A DNA stretch of 25,473 nt, taken from positions 1-25,473 of the IMG/VR virus record IMGVR_UViG_3300045912_000837. One strand, written 5' to 3'. The notes beneath the pieces were generated by a model that saw only the letters and a program-made list of their open reading frames with translations, was not told the DNA's origin and did no database searches. The translations under genes were made by a program, and so were the position numbers. Source of the DNA: a virus. This document shows positions 14,950-23,391 of the stretch, in pieces (the first letter of the stretch is position 1; every line of letters starts with the position of its first letter).

Positions 14950-15873
14950 TCAGACGCCGCTCGACGAGGGCTTGGCTTGACTCTCAGCAAGTTGCTTGAG
15001 CAGCGCCAGCACCTGGTCGAGTGTCTGCTGATCGACGATCGGCGGTTTACCAGCAGCTTGACGGCGAGCCCGAATGAACGACACCGCCCAGACCACCAGA
15101 GCCACAGCCGCCGGAAGTGAAAACCCGGCCGCAATCAGCGTCAGCACCGACGACCAGGGGAACCCAGGCACCGGCACGGGAGCGGGAGGTTGTGGAGGGA
15201 TGGACGGATCGAATAGCGGAAACTGCGGGTTTGTTTGTGGCTGGGGTTGCCAGGGATCGACGCGCGGCGTCGGCTGCCACGGAGGATCTGCTGCGACTTG
15301 GCCGGTATCGCCTGTGTGCGCCGGCGTCGGCGGTGCCTGCAGTTTCGAGATGTACTGGCGAATGGCACTGGTGATCGCGCGAGCCTGCTTCTCGGGGTCT
15401 CCGGAGTACACGCCCTGGTAGACCACGGTTGCGGGATCGCCGTATCGTTCGCTGCGAGGTGGTTGCACCAGAATCGTCGGATACGCAGTGACCTTGATGT
15501 TCTCGAAACGAAACGCCTGGCTGCGATCGTCCTTGTCGTAGACCTTGTAATGCGACCACGACTGCTTCGGATCGGTTGGATTGGCGAGAGCCAAGAGCCA
15601 GGGATTGGTAGCCCAGTCTTGTTTGAGTTTCTCGCACCCGGCGCAGCCCTTCATCGAGAGCACGCTGATGAACCATTTGTCTGCATCGCTGGCCGGCGGG
15701 CCCATGGCGGTCACAAAGGCATCGTCGCCCGAAGCCCGGACGTTTTCACCCACGCTCTGGACCATGTCGCCCAATCGCATCACCTCGGCCTGATCCACCT
15801 CCGGAGGCGACTGTGCCAACGCCATGGGCGGCATGGCCGCGAACAACGAAACGAAAAGCACCAATGCTCGCAT
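14950..15873 (-). CDS. Exported, membrane-anchored thioredoxin-fold protein
   Basis: The 307-aa product has a signal peptide (MRALVLFVSLFAAMPPMALA, cleaved after about residue 20). A thioredoxin-like domain follows, with a CAGC redox motif (77-80, within VLSMKGCAGCEKLK) and a YPTILV strand (131-136) in the position of the cis-proline loop. Next come a Pro-rich spacer (about 180-235), one membrane helix (about 241-267) and a basic, helical cytoplasmic tail with a heptad-like LDQVLALLKQLAESQ. So the thiol domain should lie outside the cytoplasm. The ATG at 15873 has AGGAG at good spacing; the upstream in-frame start at 15891 is less likely. Likely a disulfide-handling or thiol-reduction protein. 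Its presence inside a head gene cluster is unusual. Confidence 0.75.
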   Translation of the reverse strand: MRALVLFVSLFAAMPPMALAQSPPEVDQAEVMRLGDMVQSVGENVRASGDDAFVTAMGPPASDADKWFISVLSMKGCAGCEKLKQDWATNPWLLALANPTDPKQSWSHYKVYDKDDRSQAFRFENIKVTAYPTILVQPPRSERYGDPATVVYQGVYSGDPEKQARAITSAIRQYISKLQAPPTPAHTGDTGQVAADPPWQPTPRVDPWQPQPQTNPQFPLFDPSIPPQPPAPVPVPGFPWSSVLTLIAAGFSLPAAVALVVWAVSFIRARRQAAGKPPIVDQQTLDQVLALLKQLAESQAKPSSSGV

Positions 15874-15910
15874 CGAAGAATCTCCTGTCATGAAATGGCT
15901 TGAATCGGGT

Positions 15911-16486
15911 TCACCACCACCGGTAGTAGCGCGGGCGTTCCGGGTGTGGCGGATAGTCGAGAATCACGACCCACTGCCCGCTGGCCAGATGCAATCGCCT
16001 GAACGACGCCTCGTCATAGGCATCGATGCGGCTCGGCGAGTTGTTGTCGCAGACGTACCAGGTGCCGCTCTGCGGGTCGTAGCCCATGAGCGTTTGGAAA
16101 TGTGCCGTGCCTGCACCGATGGCCGCACCGCGCCCGGTCACGGCGGCCCACTTCATCCAGTCCCAGGTGCTTTGGCCGGTGACGTTGAAGGCGCGGATGC
16201 CGCGCCTGTGGCAGTACTCCGACACCCGTGAAGGTCCCGAGCCTCCTCGCTCCCGCTTGCCGTACTCGGTGTCCCATAGCAACGTGGCCGCCTCAGGGAC
16301 GTTTTGGTCCACACCGCACATCCCGATCGAGCACTGCACGCAGGAGCCGTCGGGGTTGCGAAACCACGTGCGGATCTCCTTGGGCAGGTCAACTGCCAGA
16401 CGGCGATCCGGACACTCCAGCGACTGCGACCAAGCCACGGCGGCGAAACTGCCCCAGGCAATTAGAACCAACAACATCTGCTTCAC
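15911..16486 (-). CDS. Exported C39/papain-like cysteine peptidase
   Basis: The 191-aa product has a signal peptide (KQMLLVLIAWGSFAAVAWS). It also has a cysteine-peptidase-like layout: DGSCVQCSIG places Cys49 as nucleophile, TAHFQTLMGYD has His129, and VCDNNSP has Asn148/149, the order Cys-His-Asn of papain-like and C39-like folds. WDTEYGKRERGGSGPSRVSE (71-90) lies between Cys and His. The start is taken as GTG at 16486, behind AGAGGTAAG; an upstream ATG at 16522 would add 12 residues before the signal peptide. It may cut peptide bonds in the wall or process exported proteins. It could serve as a lysis enzyme, but that is inference. Confidence 0.7.
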   Translation of the reverse strand: MKQMLLVLIAWGSFAAVAWSQSLECPDRRLAVDLPKEIRTWFRNPDGSCVQCSIGMCGVDQNVPEAATLLWDTEYGKRERGGSGPSRVSEYCHRRGIRAFNVTGQSTWDWMKWAAVTGRGAAIGAGTAHFQTLMGYDPQSGTWYVCDNNSPSRIDAYDEASFRRLHLASGQWVVILDYPPHPERPRYYRWW

Positions 16487-16534
16487 GTGGCTTACCTCTG
16501 GCTGTTCGGAACGAAACATCAACTGGACGTCGCC

Positions 16535-16753
16535 TTAATGAGCGGCACGGCTGCTACTTGCAGCGGCGCGGCAATCGCATGCCGGTCCACAATCGCAGTG
16601 GCGATGTCGAATAGCTCGGATCAAACGAACCGGCGAAGTCACGACGCCACGCACGCGAGCGCGAAGACGACCACAGGCCGCGTCGGCCTGACTGGGAGCA
16701 CTGGCGAAAGCGACAGCGGCCAGCACAGCACCGAGAAGCAAAAAGCGTTTCAT
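16535..16753 (-). CDS. Small exported Cys/Arg-rich peptide
   Basis: The 72-aa product has a clear signal peptide (MKRFLLLGAVLAAVAFASAP, cleavage near ADA-AC) and a mature part rich in Arg and Cys (ACGRLRARVRGVV, then HRHCDCGPACDCRAAAS), with five cysteines. It has no known match that I can name. Position between the decoration protein and cysteine peptidase genes, next to an exported thioredoxin-fold protein, makes it a possible disulfide-bonded partner or substrate of that protein. The ribosome site is weak (GAGAG). It could be a secreted toxin-like or envelope-disturbing peptide; function is unknown. Confidence 0.55.
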   Translation of the reverse strand: MKRFLLLGAVLAAVAFASAPSQADAACGRLRARVRGVVTSPVRLIRAIRHRHCDCGPACDCRAAASSSRAAH

Positions 16754-16808
16754 GAATGGTTTCTCTCGAAGGACCTGAAAACAAAGTGAAATCGGAACAA
16801 CACTCTGG

Positions 16809-17138
16809 CTACTGACTGAGCCGCACGCGGACCGTGGTGTCGGTCGTGCCAGCGGCGCGGACGACTTTGCCGATCTGCTTGTTGCCGGTCGCGGTCGTGG
16901 TCACGACGTTGTTGGTATCGTCCCAGTACAGGATGGTGCCGACCGTGTAGGCCACGCCGGTGTTCTTGGTGAAGTCGAAGATGCCATCGACAGCGAGCGC
17001 ACCAAGCTCACCCACAGCAAGCGGCCGAACAGTGACTCCCACAAGGTCGCCCTGGACGACCACGTCCCCGGACGCGAGCGCACCCGCGGGCGTGTGGTCG
17101 ATGTACTTGCCGTCGTGAACAAAAGTTGCCTGAGGCAT
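16809..17138 (-). CDS. DUF2190-like capsid decoration/stabilising protein
   Basis: The 109-aa product (MPQATFVHDGKYIDHTPAGA) has LASGDVVVQGDLVGVTVRPL, a VDGIFDFTKNTGVAYTVGTI segment, YWDDTNNVVTTTATGNKQIG and a final RVRLSQ strand. This order, with YWDD and TATGN/IGKVV, matches the DUF2190 family found after major capsid genes and often taken as capsid cement. It has a strong AAGGAGA site. It sits right after the fused protease/capsid gene, as expected, and before the exported-protein group. Probably binds the outer capsid surface. Confidence 0.88.
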   Translation of the reverse strand: MPQATFVHDGKYIDHTPAGALASGDVVVQGDLVGVTVRPLAVGELGALAVDGIFDFTKNTGVAYTVGTILYWDDTNNVVTTTATGNKQIGKVVRAAGTTDTTVRVRLSQ

Positions 17139-17180
17139 GAATCTGTCTCCTTGAGTTTCAAATGGTCTCGTTCAGCGGGC

Positions 17181-19208
17181 TTACACTTCGCCCTTGCTCT
17201 TGATGGCTCCTCTCGGGTCCTGCAGTGCTACGCCAAAGTCGTGGTAGCCACGCATTTGGATCCCCAGCACGTTGAAGTCCGCGTCGGCCGTTTCGATCGT
17301 CGGCGCTTCCTGACCGTTGAGGAACGCAACCTCGATCACCGGCAGGTCGGTCGGCTCGGCGAGGAGGTACCACGCCTTGGCCGAGTTGCCCGTGTAGCTG
17401 GTGTTGGCCAGGTAACGACTGACCTCGACTCGGAACTTGCCCTGATGCGGGTTGGCAACGGGGAACTTGGTGGTTGCCGTCGTGTCGCGTAGCTCCAGCG
17501 ACTTGAACAGCTGCGAACCGATCGCCGAAAGCGCTGTGGGAACGAGCATGATCGACGGCATGATGCCGATCGGTTTGCCGTCAGTGTCGGTCAGGTCCAT
17601 GAAGGCCACCTCGGACTTGGTGAGTCCGTCGATGGAGAGCGCCGTATCCGCACCGGTCAGGTAGTTCTTGTTCCCTGCGGTGAAGAAGCTTGCGTTGTTC
17701 ATGAACGTGGACCAGAAGATGTCGTTGATCTTCAGGCCACTGCCACGACCGAGTTTGCGGGGCACTGTGGTGATGGCACCCAGATCGTCGTTGATGATGT
17801 CGCGACGATCGATCGAGAGCATCAGACCGTAGGTATCGGCCTTGTTGGTGTATTGCTCGTTGCCCAACGTCCCGTGCTTGAGCTCACCGCCGGGCGCGAC
17901 CAGTTCGTACTGGTCCTTCCCGACGAGGCGATAGCTGGTCACGGTCTTGAAGTCGCTCACGTTCCGGACAGCACAGATGTTCCGCCAAGTGCGTTCGACG
18001 CTGAAGAATCCATCGAGCAGGAACTTGTTGGCGACGTTCGAAAGAATGCCACCGATGTCGATGTTGGAAAACGATGCTTCGAGGCTGTGTCCGAACGCGA
18101 ACCGCAGCACGCTTCGACTATCGCGGAAATTGCGACCGGTGTAACCGTTGGCCCAGGCCGCTTCGAGCAGCAGTTCCTGCAGTCCGATGCCGCCACGGAA
18201 TCGCCGCTCGGCGAGCTCCAGGGCTTGTTGGTCCGCGTCGCGTTCCAGATCGCTGAGCCCGGCCGAGAGACAACAGGCCGCTTCGAGCACTGCAGCGGTA
18301 ACGGTGTTGTCCGCCACATGAACTGCGGCTACGGCAGGCCGCTGCCCGCGGAGAGCTTCCAGCTCGGTGCGTTGTTCGGTCCAGCCCTCACGAATCGCCT
18401 GAGCCTCCAGCCTCGGCATGCGTCCGTTGCAAATGCGGCGAATCCCGGCGATCCGTTCGGTCTCAGCCGCCTGTTCGGCGCGGATGGCTTCGACGCCGCT
18501 GGACTGAGCAGGTGCGGGAGGTGCCGGAGCCACCGGGGCGGAAGCAGGCTGAACTTGAGGTTCCGGTGCAGGTTGAGTCAATTCTTCCTGAGGCGTGACG
18601 ATCGATTCTTCCACGACTGGTTCTCCTGTTGGTGAATGGGCATTGGCCGCCACGCTCGCGCTGGTCGCTCCGTCCGCCCCGAGGTCTACGAAACTGATTT
18701 CGCCAAGCGATGCCTTCCGCACCACGTTGAGCGGCCCGCTGTATTGCCGACCGTTCACCATGACCTTCTGGCTTTCCTTGATGAATTCGAACTCCTCCAC
18801 ACTGGCTCCCACGGACGCTTGCCATGGGAATCCGTTCTTGGAACTGACCACCACTTCGCGAGCGGCTGGAGTGTCCCTGGAGACGACGCCCGTCGCGACG
18901 AGTTGTCCGTCCTCGACGCGGATGGCATCGGTGTGCCCAACACCGGCCAACGGATCGTGCCCGAAGCGAATCGGTCGCGCCTGCGAGGGAATCGCGAGGC
19001 CAGCTAGATCGATGATCACCGGATACCGCCAACCGCTGACTCGCATCGGGCCGCCCGTGTAGGCGACCATGCGGAACTTCGGCAGCGAGCTGTTCGCTCC
19101 GTCCGCTGCGGCATCGAGGTCGATGACTGCGCTGGTGGTGAAGCTGAGATTGGTGGGGGCCACGATCTGCTCAGGCTTCGGAGGCTGGGGTTTCCTGTTC
19201 GGCTTCAT
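17181..19208 (-). CDS. Fused prohead protease and major capsid protein
   Basis: The 675-aa product joins two functions. Residues about 40-190 are an HK97-type (S78-like) prohead protease, with His84 in RFGHDP, Ser132 in WQASVGAS and the SLGEISFVDLGADG strand (167-180). A Pro/Ala-rich linker (about 200-237) and a charged helical scaffold-like segment (about 238-290) follow. Residues from about 300 to 675 form a major capsid domain, with FSNIDIGGILSNVANKFLLD, FWSTFMNNASFFTAGNKNYL and RRDIINDDLGA; these resemble Mu-type or HK97-type capsid proteins. The ATG at 19208 has GGAG at good spacing and overlaps the portal gene by 38 bases. The protease would cut the scaffold during head maturation, releasing mature capsid subunits. 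Confidence 0.9.
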   Translation of the reverse strand: MKPNRKPQPPKPEQIVAPTNLSFTTSAVIDLDAAADGANSSLPKFRMVAYTGGPMRVSGWRYPVIIDLAGLAIPSQARPIRFGHDPLAGVGHTDAIRVEDGQLVATGVVSRDTPAAREVVVSSKNGFPWQASVGASVEEFEFIKESQKVMVNGRQYSGPLNVVRKASLGEISFVDLGADGATSASVAANAHSPTGEPVVEESIVTPQEELTQPAPEPQVQPASAPVAPAPPAPAQSSGVEAIRAEQAAETERIAGIRRICNGRMPRLEAQAIREGWTEQRTELEALRGQRPAVAAVHVADNTVTAAVLEAACCLSAGLSDLERDADQQALELAERRFRGGIGLQELLLEAAWANGYTGRNFRDSRSVLRFAFGHSLEASFSNIDIGGILSNVANKFLLDGFFSVERTWRNICAVRNVSDFKTVTSYRLVGKDQYELVAPGGELKHGTLGNEQYTNKADTYGLMLSIDRRDIINDDLGAITTVPRKLGRGSGLKINDIFWSTFMNNASFFTAGNKNYLTGADTALSIDGLTKSEVAFMDLTDTDGKPIGIMPSIMLVPTALSAIGSQLFKSLELRDTTATTKFPVANPHQGKFRVEVSRYLANTSYTGNSAKAWYLLAEPTDLPVIEVAFLNGQEAPTIETADADFNVLGIQMRGYHDFGVALQDPRGAIKSKGEV

Positions 19209-20622
19209 CCGGAGTCTCCGTTGAGGGTGATGGTTGCGACTGAGCTGCGGCCAGCCCGAGCTCGTTCATCAGCGCGAGCTCTTTGGCTCGCTGCCGAAGC
19301 TGCACTTCCCAATCGAGTCCACGCTTCGCGTACTCATCCGCGAGCGTGGTGGTGTGATTGGCGAGACGCGTGGCTTGCGCGCTGGCTTCTTTGGCGGGAT
19401 CGACGTGTTCGTGACCGTCCCAGAACCACTGGTGTGGCCAATCCGCGATCGGCCCGAGGCCCGCGGGGAGAAAGTCGGGAAGCAGCGCGGCCTCGTCGAA
19501 CCACGCAGCGAGAATGCGATCCAGTACGACGCACTCCAGATGCGACTGCTCGACGCGGATCGCCTTGAAATAGGTTTGATGGTCGAGCCGACCGGAGGCG
19601 TAGTTGTAGCCAGACGAATTCGCAGCGGCGACGTTGTAGGGCATGTTCAGACAGCGAGCGATTTCGTTGAGCAGCTCGTGCTTGAACTCCGCATAAGTCG
19701 TCGCCGGCTGCTCGGCCTGCATCTGGCTCATCTTCCAGCCGCCGGGCATCGTCAGCAGGGCTCGCTTTTCGAGCTCGATCGGTTCGAACGGTTCGGCGGC
19801 GTCCGCTTCACCGTTGGCCGGCGCGTCGGTGTAGAGAATCCCCGCGAATTCAGCTGCGGTTTCGGCGGCAGCGAGCACTGCCAAAGTAAACCGGCGAAGC
19901 TGCGCGAATAGCGGCAGCGCCGGCATGATGTCGGGAATGCCACGAGCCTGTCCGGGGCGATCAGCGCGAAACCAATGCACCACGGCAGTTGCCGGAACGC
20001 GGTCGTAATCACGCATCAGTGCGGACGCACCATCACCGGGATGGCTGCGAAGCACGTGATACTCGGTCGGATTTCCTGCGCCGTCGAAGACGATGCCATC
20101 GACCGAGCGGCTGGAGATTCGGTTGAGGTCAGGCGTCGTCACCTGATCCGCCTCGACCAAGCGCAGGTCGAGCTGGATATCGGTCATCAACGCCGGATTG
20201 TTGGTCAGAATCGCGAAGGCCTCGCCGTCGGTCGCGCGAGCGGCCCGCATCGTGCGGAGCTTCTCGGGCAAGCGAACCACCTTGGCCCACTGCATGAACG
20301 ATTGTTCGATGCGACGGTTTGCTTCCGCGTCATCGGTCAGCAGCTGCAATCGCGGACCGGTTCCAACCACATCGTGCGCCAGCGTCAGAACGATGCCTCG
20401 GGCGTACGAGTTGTTGGCCACCTCGTAGCGGGCGCGGTTTCTCAGCACACGCCGCACCTCGGGACCGTTCGCGCTGTTCGCTGACAATCCGTCTGCGTTC
20501 GCCCAGTGCCGGCGGTTGTCCTCGTTGGTGACGGCCGCATCGTAGCGTCCGCGAACGACAGTCCGCGTATGCAACCGTGTCGTCTTGCTCTTGGGGAGCA
20601 GATTGGATAACCAATTCAGCAT
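19171..20622 (-). CDS. Phage portal protein (lambda family)
   Basis: The 483-aa product carries the lambda-family portal pattern: RGRYDAAVTNEDNRRHWANA near the N-terminus, then VRRVLRNRARYEVANNSYAR, LAHDVVGTGPRLQL, and a central HWFRADRPGQARGIPDIMPA motif followed by RRFTLAVLAAAETAAEFAGI. Portals form the ring at one capsid vertex through which DNA is pumped by the terminase. The start is taken as ATG at 20622 (a TTG two codons upstream is in frame), two bases past the previous stop, with GGGAG upstream. The C-terminus is acidic and overlaps the capsid/protease start. Its length is normal for the family. Confidence 0.95.
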   Translation of the reverse strand: MLNWLSNLLPKSKTTRLHTRTVVRGRYDAAVTNEDNRRHWANADGLSANSANGPEVRRVLRNRARYEVANNSYARGIVLTLAHDVVGTGPRLQLLTDDAEANRRIEQSFMQWAKVVRLPEKLRTMRAARATDGEAFAILTNNPALMTDIQLDLRLVEADQVTTPDLNRISSRSVDGIVFDGAGNPTEYHVLRSHPGDGASALMRDYDRVPATAVVHWFRADRPGQARGIPDIMPALPLFAQLRRFTLAVLAAAETAAEFAGILYTDAPANGEADAAEPFEPIELEKRALLTMPGGWKMSQMQAEQPATTYAEFKHELLNEIARCLNMPYNVAAANSSGYNYASGRLDHQTYFKAIRVEQSHLECVVLDRILAAWFDEAALLPDFLPAGLGPIADWPHQWFWDGHEHVDPAKEASAQATRLANHTTTLADEYAKRGLDWEVQLRQRAKELALMNELGLAAAQSQPSPSTETPDEAEQETPASEA

Positions 20623-20624
20623 GG

Positions 20625-20822
20625 TCAATCGGCTCCCGGCGGCACGAGCTTGTTAAGGACCAATCCACGCTTCTTGGACTTGGCTGCCTCTTTGGAGGCG
20701 AGGTAACGATCCGCTTCGATCTGATCCGAGAGCTTGTGCTGCTCGACGCTGCCCGCATCGCCCGCAGCCTTCGCTGGTCCCTGGGCGTTGTCACGAATGG
20801 TGTCTGCGAGATCGTCGGCCAC
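20625..20822 (-). CDS. Small conserved phage protein in the gpW position
   Basis: This 65-aa product (MADDLADTIRDNAQGPAKAA) has LSDQIEADRYLASKEAAKSK in the middle and ends in GLVLNKLVPPGAD. It starts with GTG at 20822, with GGAGA upstream, and stops two bases before the portal ATG. In lambda-type phages a short protein (gpW) lies between terminase and portal and helps join head and tail; this one shares place and size but not an obvious gpW sequence. The pattern IEADRYL plus LVPPG at the end looks conserved in related phages from memory. The 110 bases before it hold no other gene that I can support. Confidence 0.6.
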   Translation of the reverse strand: MADDLADTIRDNAQGPAKAAGDAGSVEQHKLSDQIEADRYLASKEAAKSKKRGLVLNKLVPPGAD

Positions 20823-20932
20823 GAAGAATGTCTCCGGTCAGAAGGCGAAACATGGTCACCTACTGTTGGACCTACCGGACGACGGGCCGAGTTGACGGAA
20901 GAAACGAGAGATTTCTTTCGGAACTGCTACAT

Positions 20933-21127
20933 CTAGCGATCCATCGACTTCTTCACCTGAATCGCGGCTTCGTAGGTGACGATACGGCGTCCACAATGAC
21001 GGCATCGTTTGCGACGTCGAATGCGTCCGTCACGCAGCGGCTCGGTGTTCGTCGTGTAGAAGTGACAACAGCCGCAATGCGGACAACGGATGCCGTTCGA
21101 GTTTGGTTGCTGCGTTGCGGTACTCAT
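20933..21127 (-). CDS. NrdR-like zinc ribbon protein
   Basis: This 64-aa product has two CXXC knuckles (CPHC and CRHC) spaced about 25 residues apart, with DGRIRRRKRCRHCGRRIVTY between and after. That is the pattern of the zinc ribbon at the front of the NrdR repressor (CPxC ... RRRRxCxxCxxRFTTYE), but the ATP-cone domain is missing. It therefore cannot be NrdR itself. A zinc-dependent nucleic-acid-binding role is likely. The start ATG overlaps the terminase stop (ATGA), so the two are translationally coupled. It might help packaging or regulate transcription. Confidence 0.65.
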   Translation of the reverse strand: MSTATQQPNSNGIRCPHCGCCHFYTTNTEPLRDGRIRRRKRCRHCGRRIVTYEAAIQVKKSMDR

Positions 21128-23391
21128 CGTCGGTTCCTCCGCTGCAGCTCGGCGAAGCTGACACGCTCCCGACGCTTCTGAGAGCTCGCCTCCATGCCAA
21201 GCAGCGCCGTACCTTGGAGCGACGCGGCGACGGCAGATCCCACCAGACAGTCGAACCAGTGGTTGTCATCCCGCTCGGGTCGCATCTTCCATTCGTCTAC
21301 TGTCCGACCACGCCCCTCTGTCTTCACCCGATACTCGCTGGTGAGGTGTTCGGCGATCAGTCGATGCGGCTCCGGGGACTCTCCGAACAGCGACAGGCAA
21401 CCACGGTCGCCCATCGGCACGGCGAGTCGCGCGTGCACGAATGACTTCCAGTAGTTGGTGTCGTAGACGATATGGCGAACGGCGCGCTTGCCATGCACGT
21501 TCGGGATCCGCCAGTTGTGCCCAACGCGGTCCCCAGGTCGCCGTTTGTATTCCGAGAATGGCTGGCTTGAAGCGCCGACGAATCGCCCGTGACTGGGCAT
21601 CACGATTCCCGCGTGGGCCGATTGGCGACAGAACTGGTAAATCACATCGGTCGATGAGCCCCAGTTGGCATCGATCAAGCAGCGATCGATTCGCAGCATC
21701 GCGCCGTCATCTCTTTTCCAATCTCGCTGCAGCAGGTTGCCAGTGAGCGATTCGAGACCCGCGAAGATGGCTCCCTCGATCCCGTTACTCTTGGTGACCG
21801 TGGAAAGCGTCACGCGGGCATCGCGCAGTGTGAAGTAGTGTCGATGCTGGTCCGGCCAGGTCCCATAGTCGATCACATAACCCGTGAAATCTTCCTCCCA
21901 GGCTGCCACCAGATAGAAAAGGAGGTTGGCCTGCACGTCGATGAACATCGAGAGATGATTGCAGCCGACCGGCACTTCGCCGCGCTGCATGCGGTTGGTC
22001 TTGGCCGCGATCTGATCGGCGGTCAGCTCATCATCGGTCGCCGCGATTTCCGGCAGCGGTTCGTTTTGGTACTCCGCGAAGAACGCAGCTTCGTCTTGAA
22101 GCTTCAGGTTCATCGCGTGCTGAATGGCTGACAACTCGTCGTGATTGAATCGCTCTGGCCACGCGATGACGCATCCCTCGTCCATCGCTTCCTGATTGGC
22201 GCGGTAGAACTCGGTGGCTGCCTCACCTGCGTTTCCTTCCCGCATGCTCTCGGCACGCAGCTCGGCGTATCGTTTCCAGAGCGTCTCGTTGGTCGGGAAC
22301 GAGTAGACCATTTTGGTGCGTTCGCCATTCCATTCCGGGTGCTTGTCGCGGGAGAGAATGTTGTCGGCCATGTCGCTGGGCCGGATGACGGTGCAAGGCA
22401 TGATGCCAGAAATCTTCTTGCCGGGACCAGCAAGTCCAAGCACGGCACCCGCCAGGATGCTCTCCCGCGTCGCACACTGGGAAAGCGACCGGGCCGACTC
22501 ATCCGTCTGCGGATCGTCGAGTACGACCAGCGAAGGTCGAACCGTCTTGCCGTCCGCTCGTTTGTACTTCATTCCGCGAATGCGCCCCGTGATGCCGGCA
22601 ACCTTGATGATCGCTCCGCTGGCCACACTGCCAGGCATTGTCGGAAGCACCACTTCCTTGGCGGTCCATCCGATGTGGGTCCGCTGGCCTTTGTAAAGCT
22701 GCCCGTTGCAGCGATTGGCGATTCCATCGAGTGCCTGAATCGGGAAGACGACCTCCGGGTAGTCGGCCAAGAGCAGTTCGTTGCCATCGAGTTCCATCTT
22801 GATCGACTCGAGCATGTCCATCGCGTGCCCCTCATCGCTGCCGATGAGGCACACGAACTCGCGATGGCCATTGAGCACCGCCCAGATGCAGGCGCACTCG
22901 CAGATGGTCGTTTTGCCCGACCCGCGCGGCATGGCCATCGAGAACAGGCCACCTCGCATCACCGCCTGCTCGATCCTCCGGATGACCTTCAGATGGTCGG
23001 CCGACCAAGGTAGGTGAAACGTGAGTGGAAAGTACGACTCACAGAAGTACTGAAAGTCAGACTCCGCACGTGCCTTGCGATCCGGGTCGGCAACGACAGG
23101 GAGGTCGCCAATGTCGCGACCCGCGATCGCCAACGCAACGTTGCGAGCACGGGCCCGGTCCTTCATGCGTTCGTAGGTGTCGCCTTGGGACTCGCGCGGT
23201 GGTGCATGCCGCGTTTGCACGAGCCACGCCACGTAACGCAGCAAGTCGACGTGCCGACCATCGCCAATCCGATTTCCAGCGCGGGTGCGATGTCGGTGCA
23301 GCTGCCGCTCGCTGAGCACCTCGCCCAGAGGTGTCGAGTTCAGCAGGCGGCATAGCTCGCTGGGGCGAAGTCGTCTTGGATCAGTCGCCAC
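21124..23391 (-). CDS. Phage terminase large subunit with extra N-terminal DNA-binding-like domain
   Basis: The 755-aa product is the DNA-packaging motor. Walker A is MPRGSGKTT (154-162) and Walker B SLVVLDDP (287-294), in an ATPase domain of GpA-like type. The nuclease domain has three acidic positions: Asp485 (FIDVQ), Asp574 (LIDANWG) and Asp714 (NHWFDCLVGS). The first 70 residues form an added domain (LRPSELCRLLNSTPLGEVLS, VDLLRYVAWLVQ) that echoes the small upstream protein. The start is GTG at 23391, with AAGGAG at 7-nt spacing, overlapping the small gene's end; the longer frame to 23565 runs through that gene. It cuts and pumps DNA into the prohead through the portal. Confidence 0.95.
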   Translation of the reverse strand: MATDPRRLRPSELCRLLNSTPLGEVLSERQLHRHRTRAGNRIGDGRHVDLLRYVAWLVQTRHAPPRESQGDTYERMKDRARARNVALAIAGRDIGDLPVVADPDRKARAESDFQYFCESYFPLTFHLPWSADHLKVIRRIEQAVMRGGLFSMAMPRGSGKTTICECACIWAVLNGHREFVCLIGSDEGHAMDMLESIKMELDGNELLLADYPEVVFPIQALDGIANRCNGQLYKGQRTHIGWTAKEVVLPTMPGSVASGAIIKVAGITGRIRGMKYKRADGKTVRPSLVVLDDPQTDESARSLSQCATRESILAGAVLGLAGPGKKISGIMPCTVIRPSDMADNILSRDKHPEWNGERTKMVYSFPTNETLWKRYAELRAESMREGNAGEAATEFYRANQEAMDEGCVIAWPERFNHDELSAIQHAMNLKLQDEAAFFAEYQNEPLPEIAATDDELTADQIAAKTNRMQRGEVPVGCNHLSMFIDVQANLLFYLVAAWEEDFTGYVIDYGTWPDQHRHYFTLRDARVTLSTVTKSNGIEGAIFAGLESLTGNLLQRDWKRDDGAMLRIDRCLIDANWGSSTDVIYQFCRQSAHAGIVMPSHGRFVGASSQPFSEYKRRPGDRVGHNWRIPNVHGKRAVRHIVYDTNYWKSFVHARLAVPMGDRGCLSLFGESPEPHRLIAEHLTSEYRVKTEGRGRTVDEWKMRPERDDNHWFDCLVGSAVAASLQGTALLGMEASSQKRRERVSFAELQRRNRR

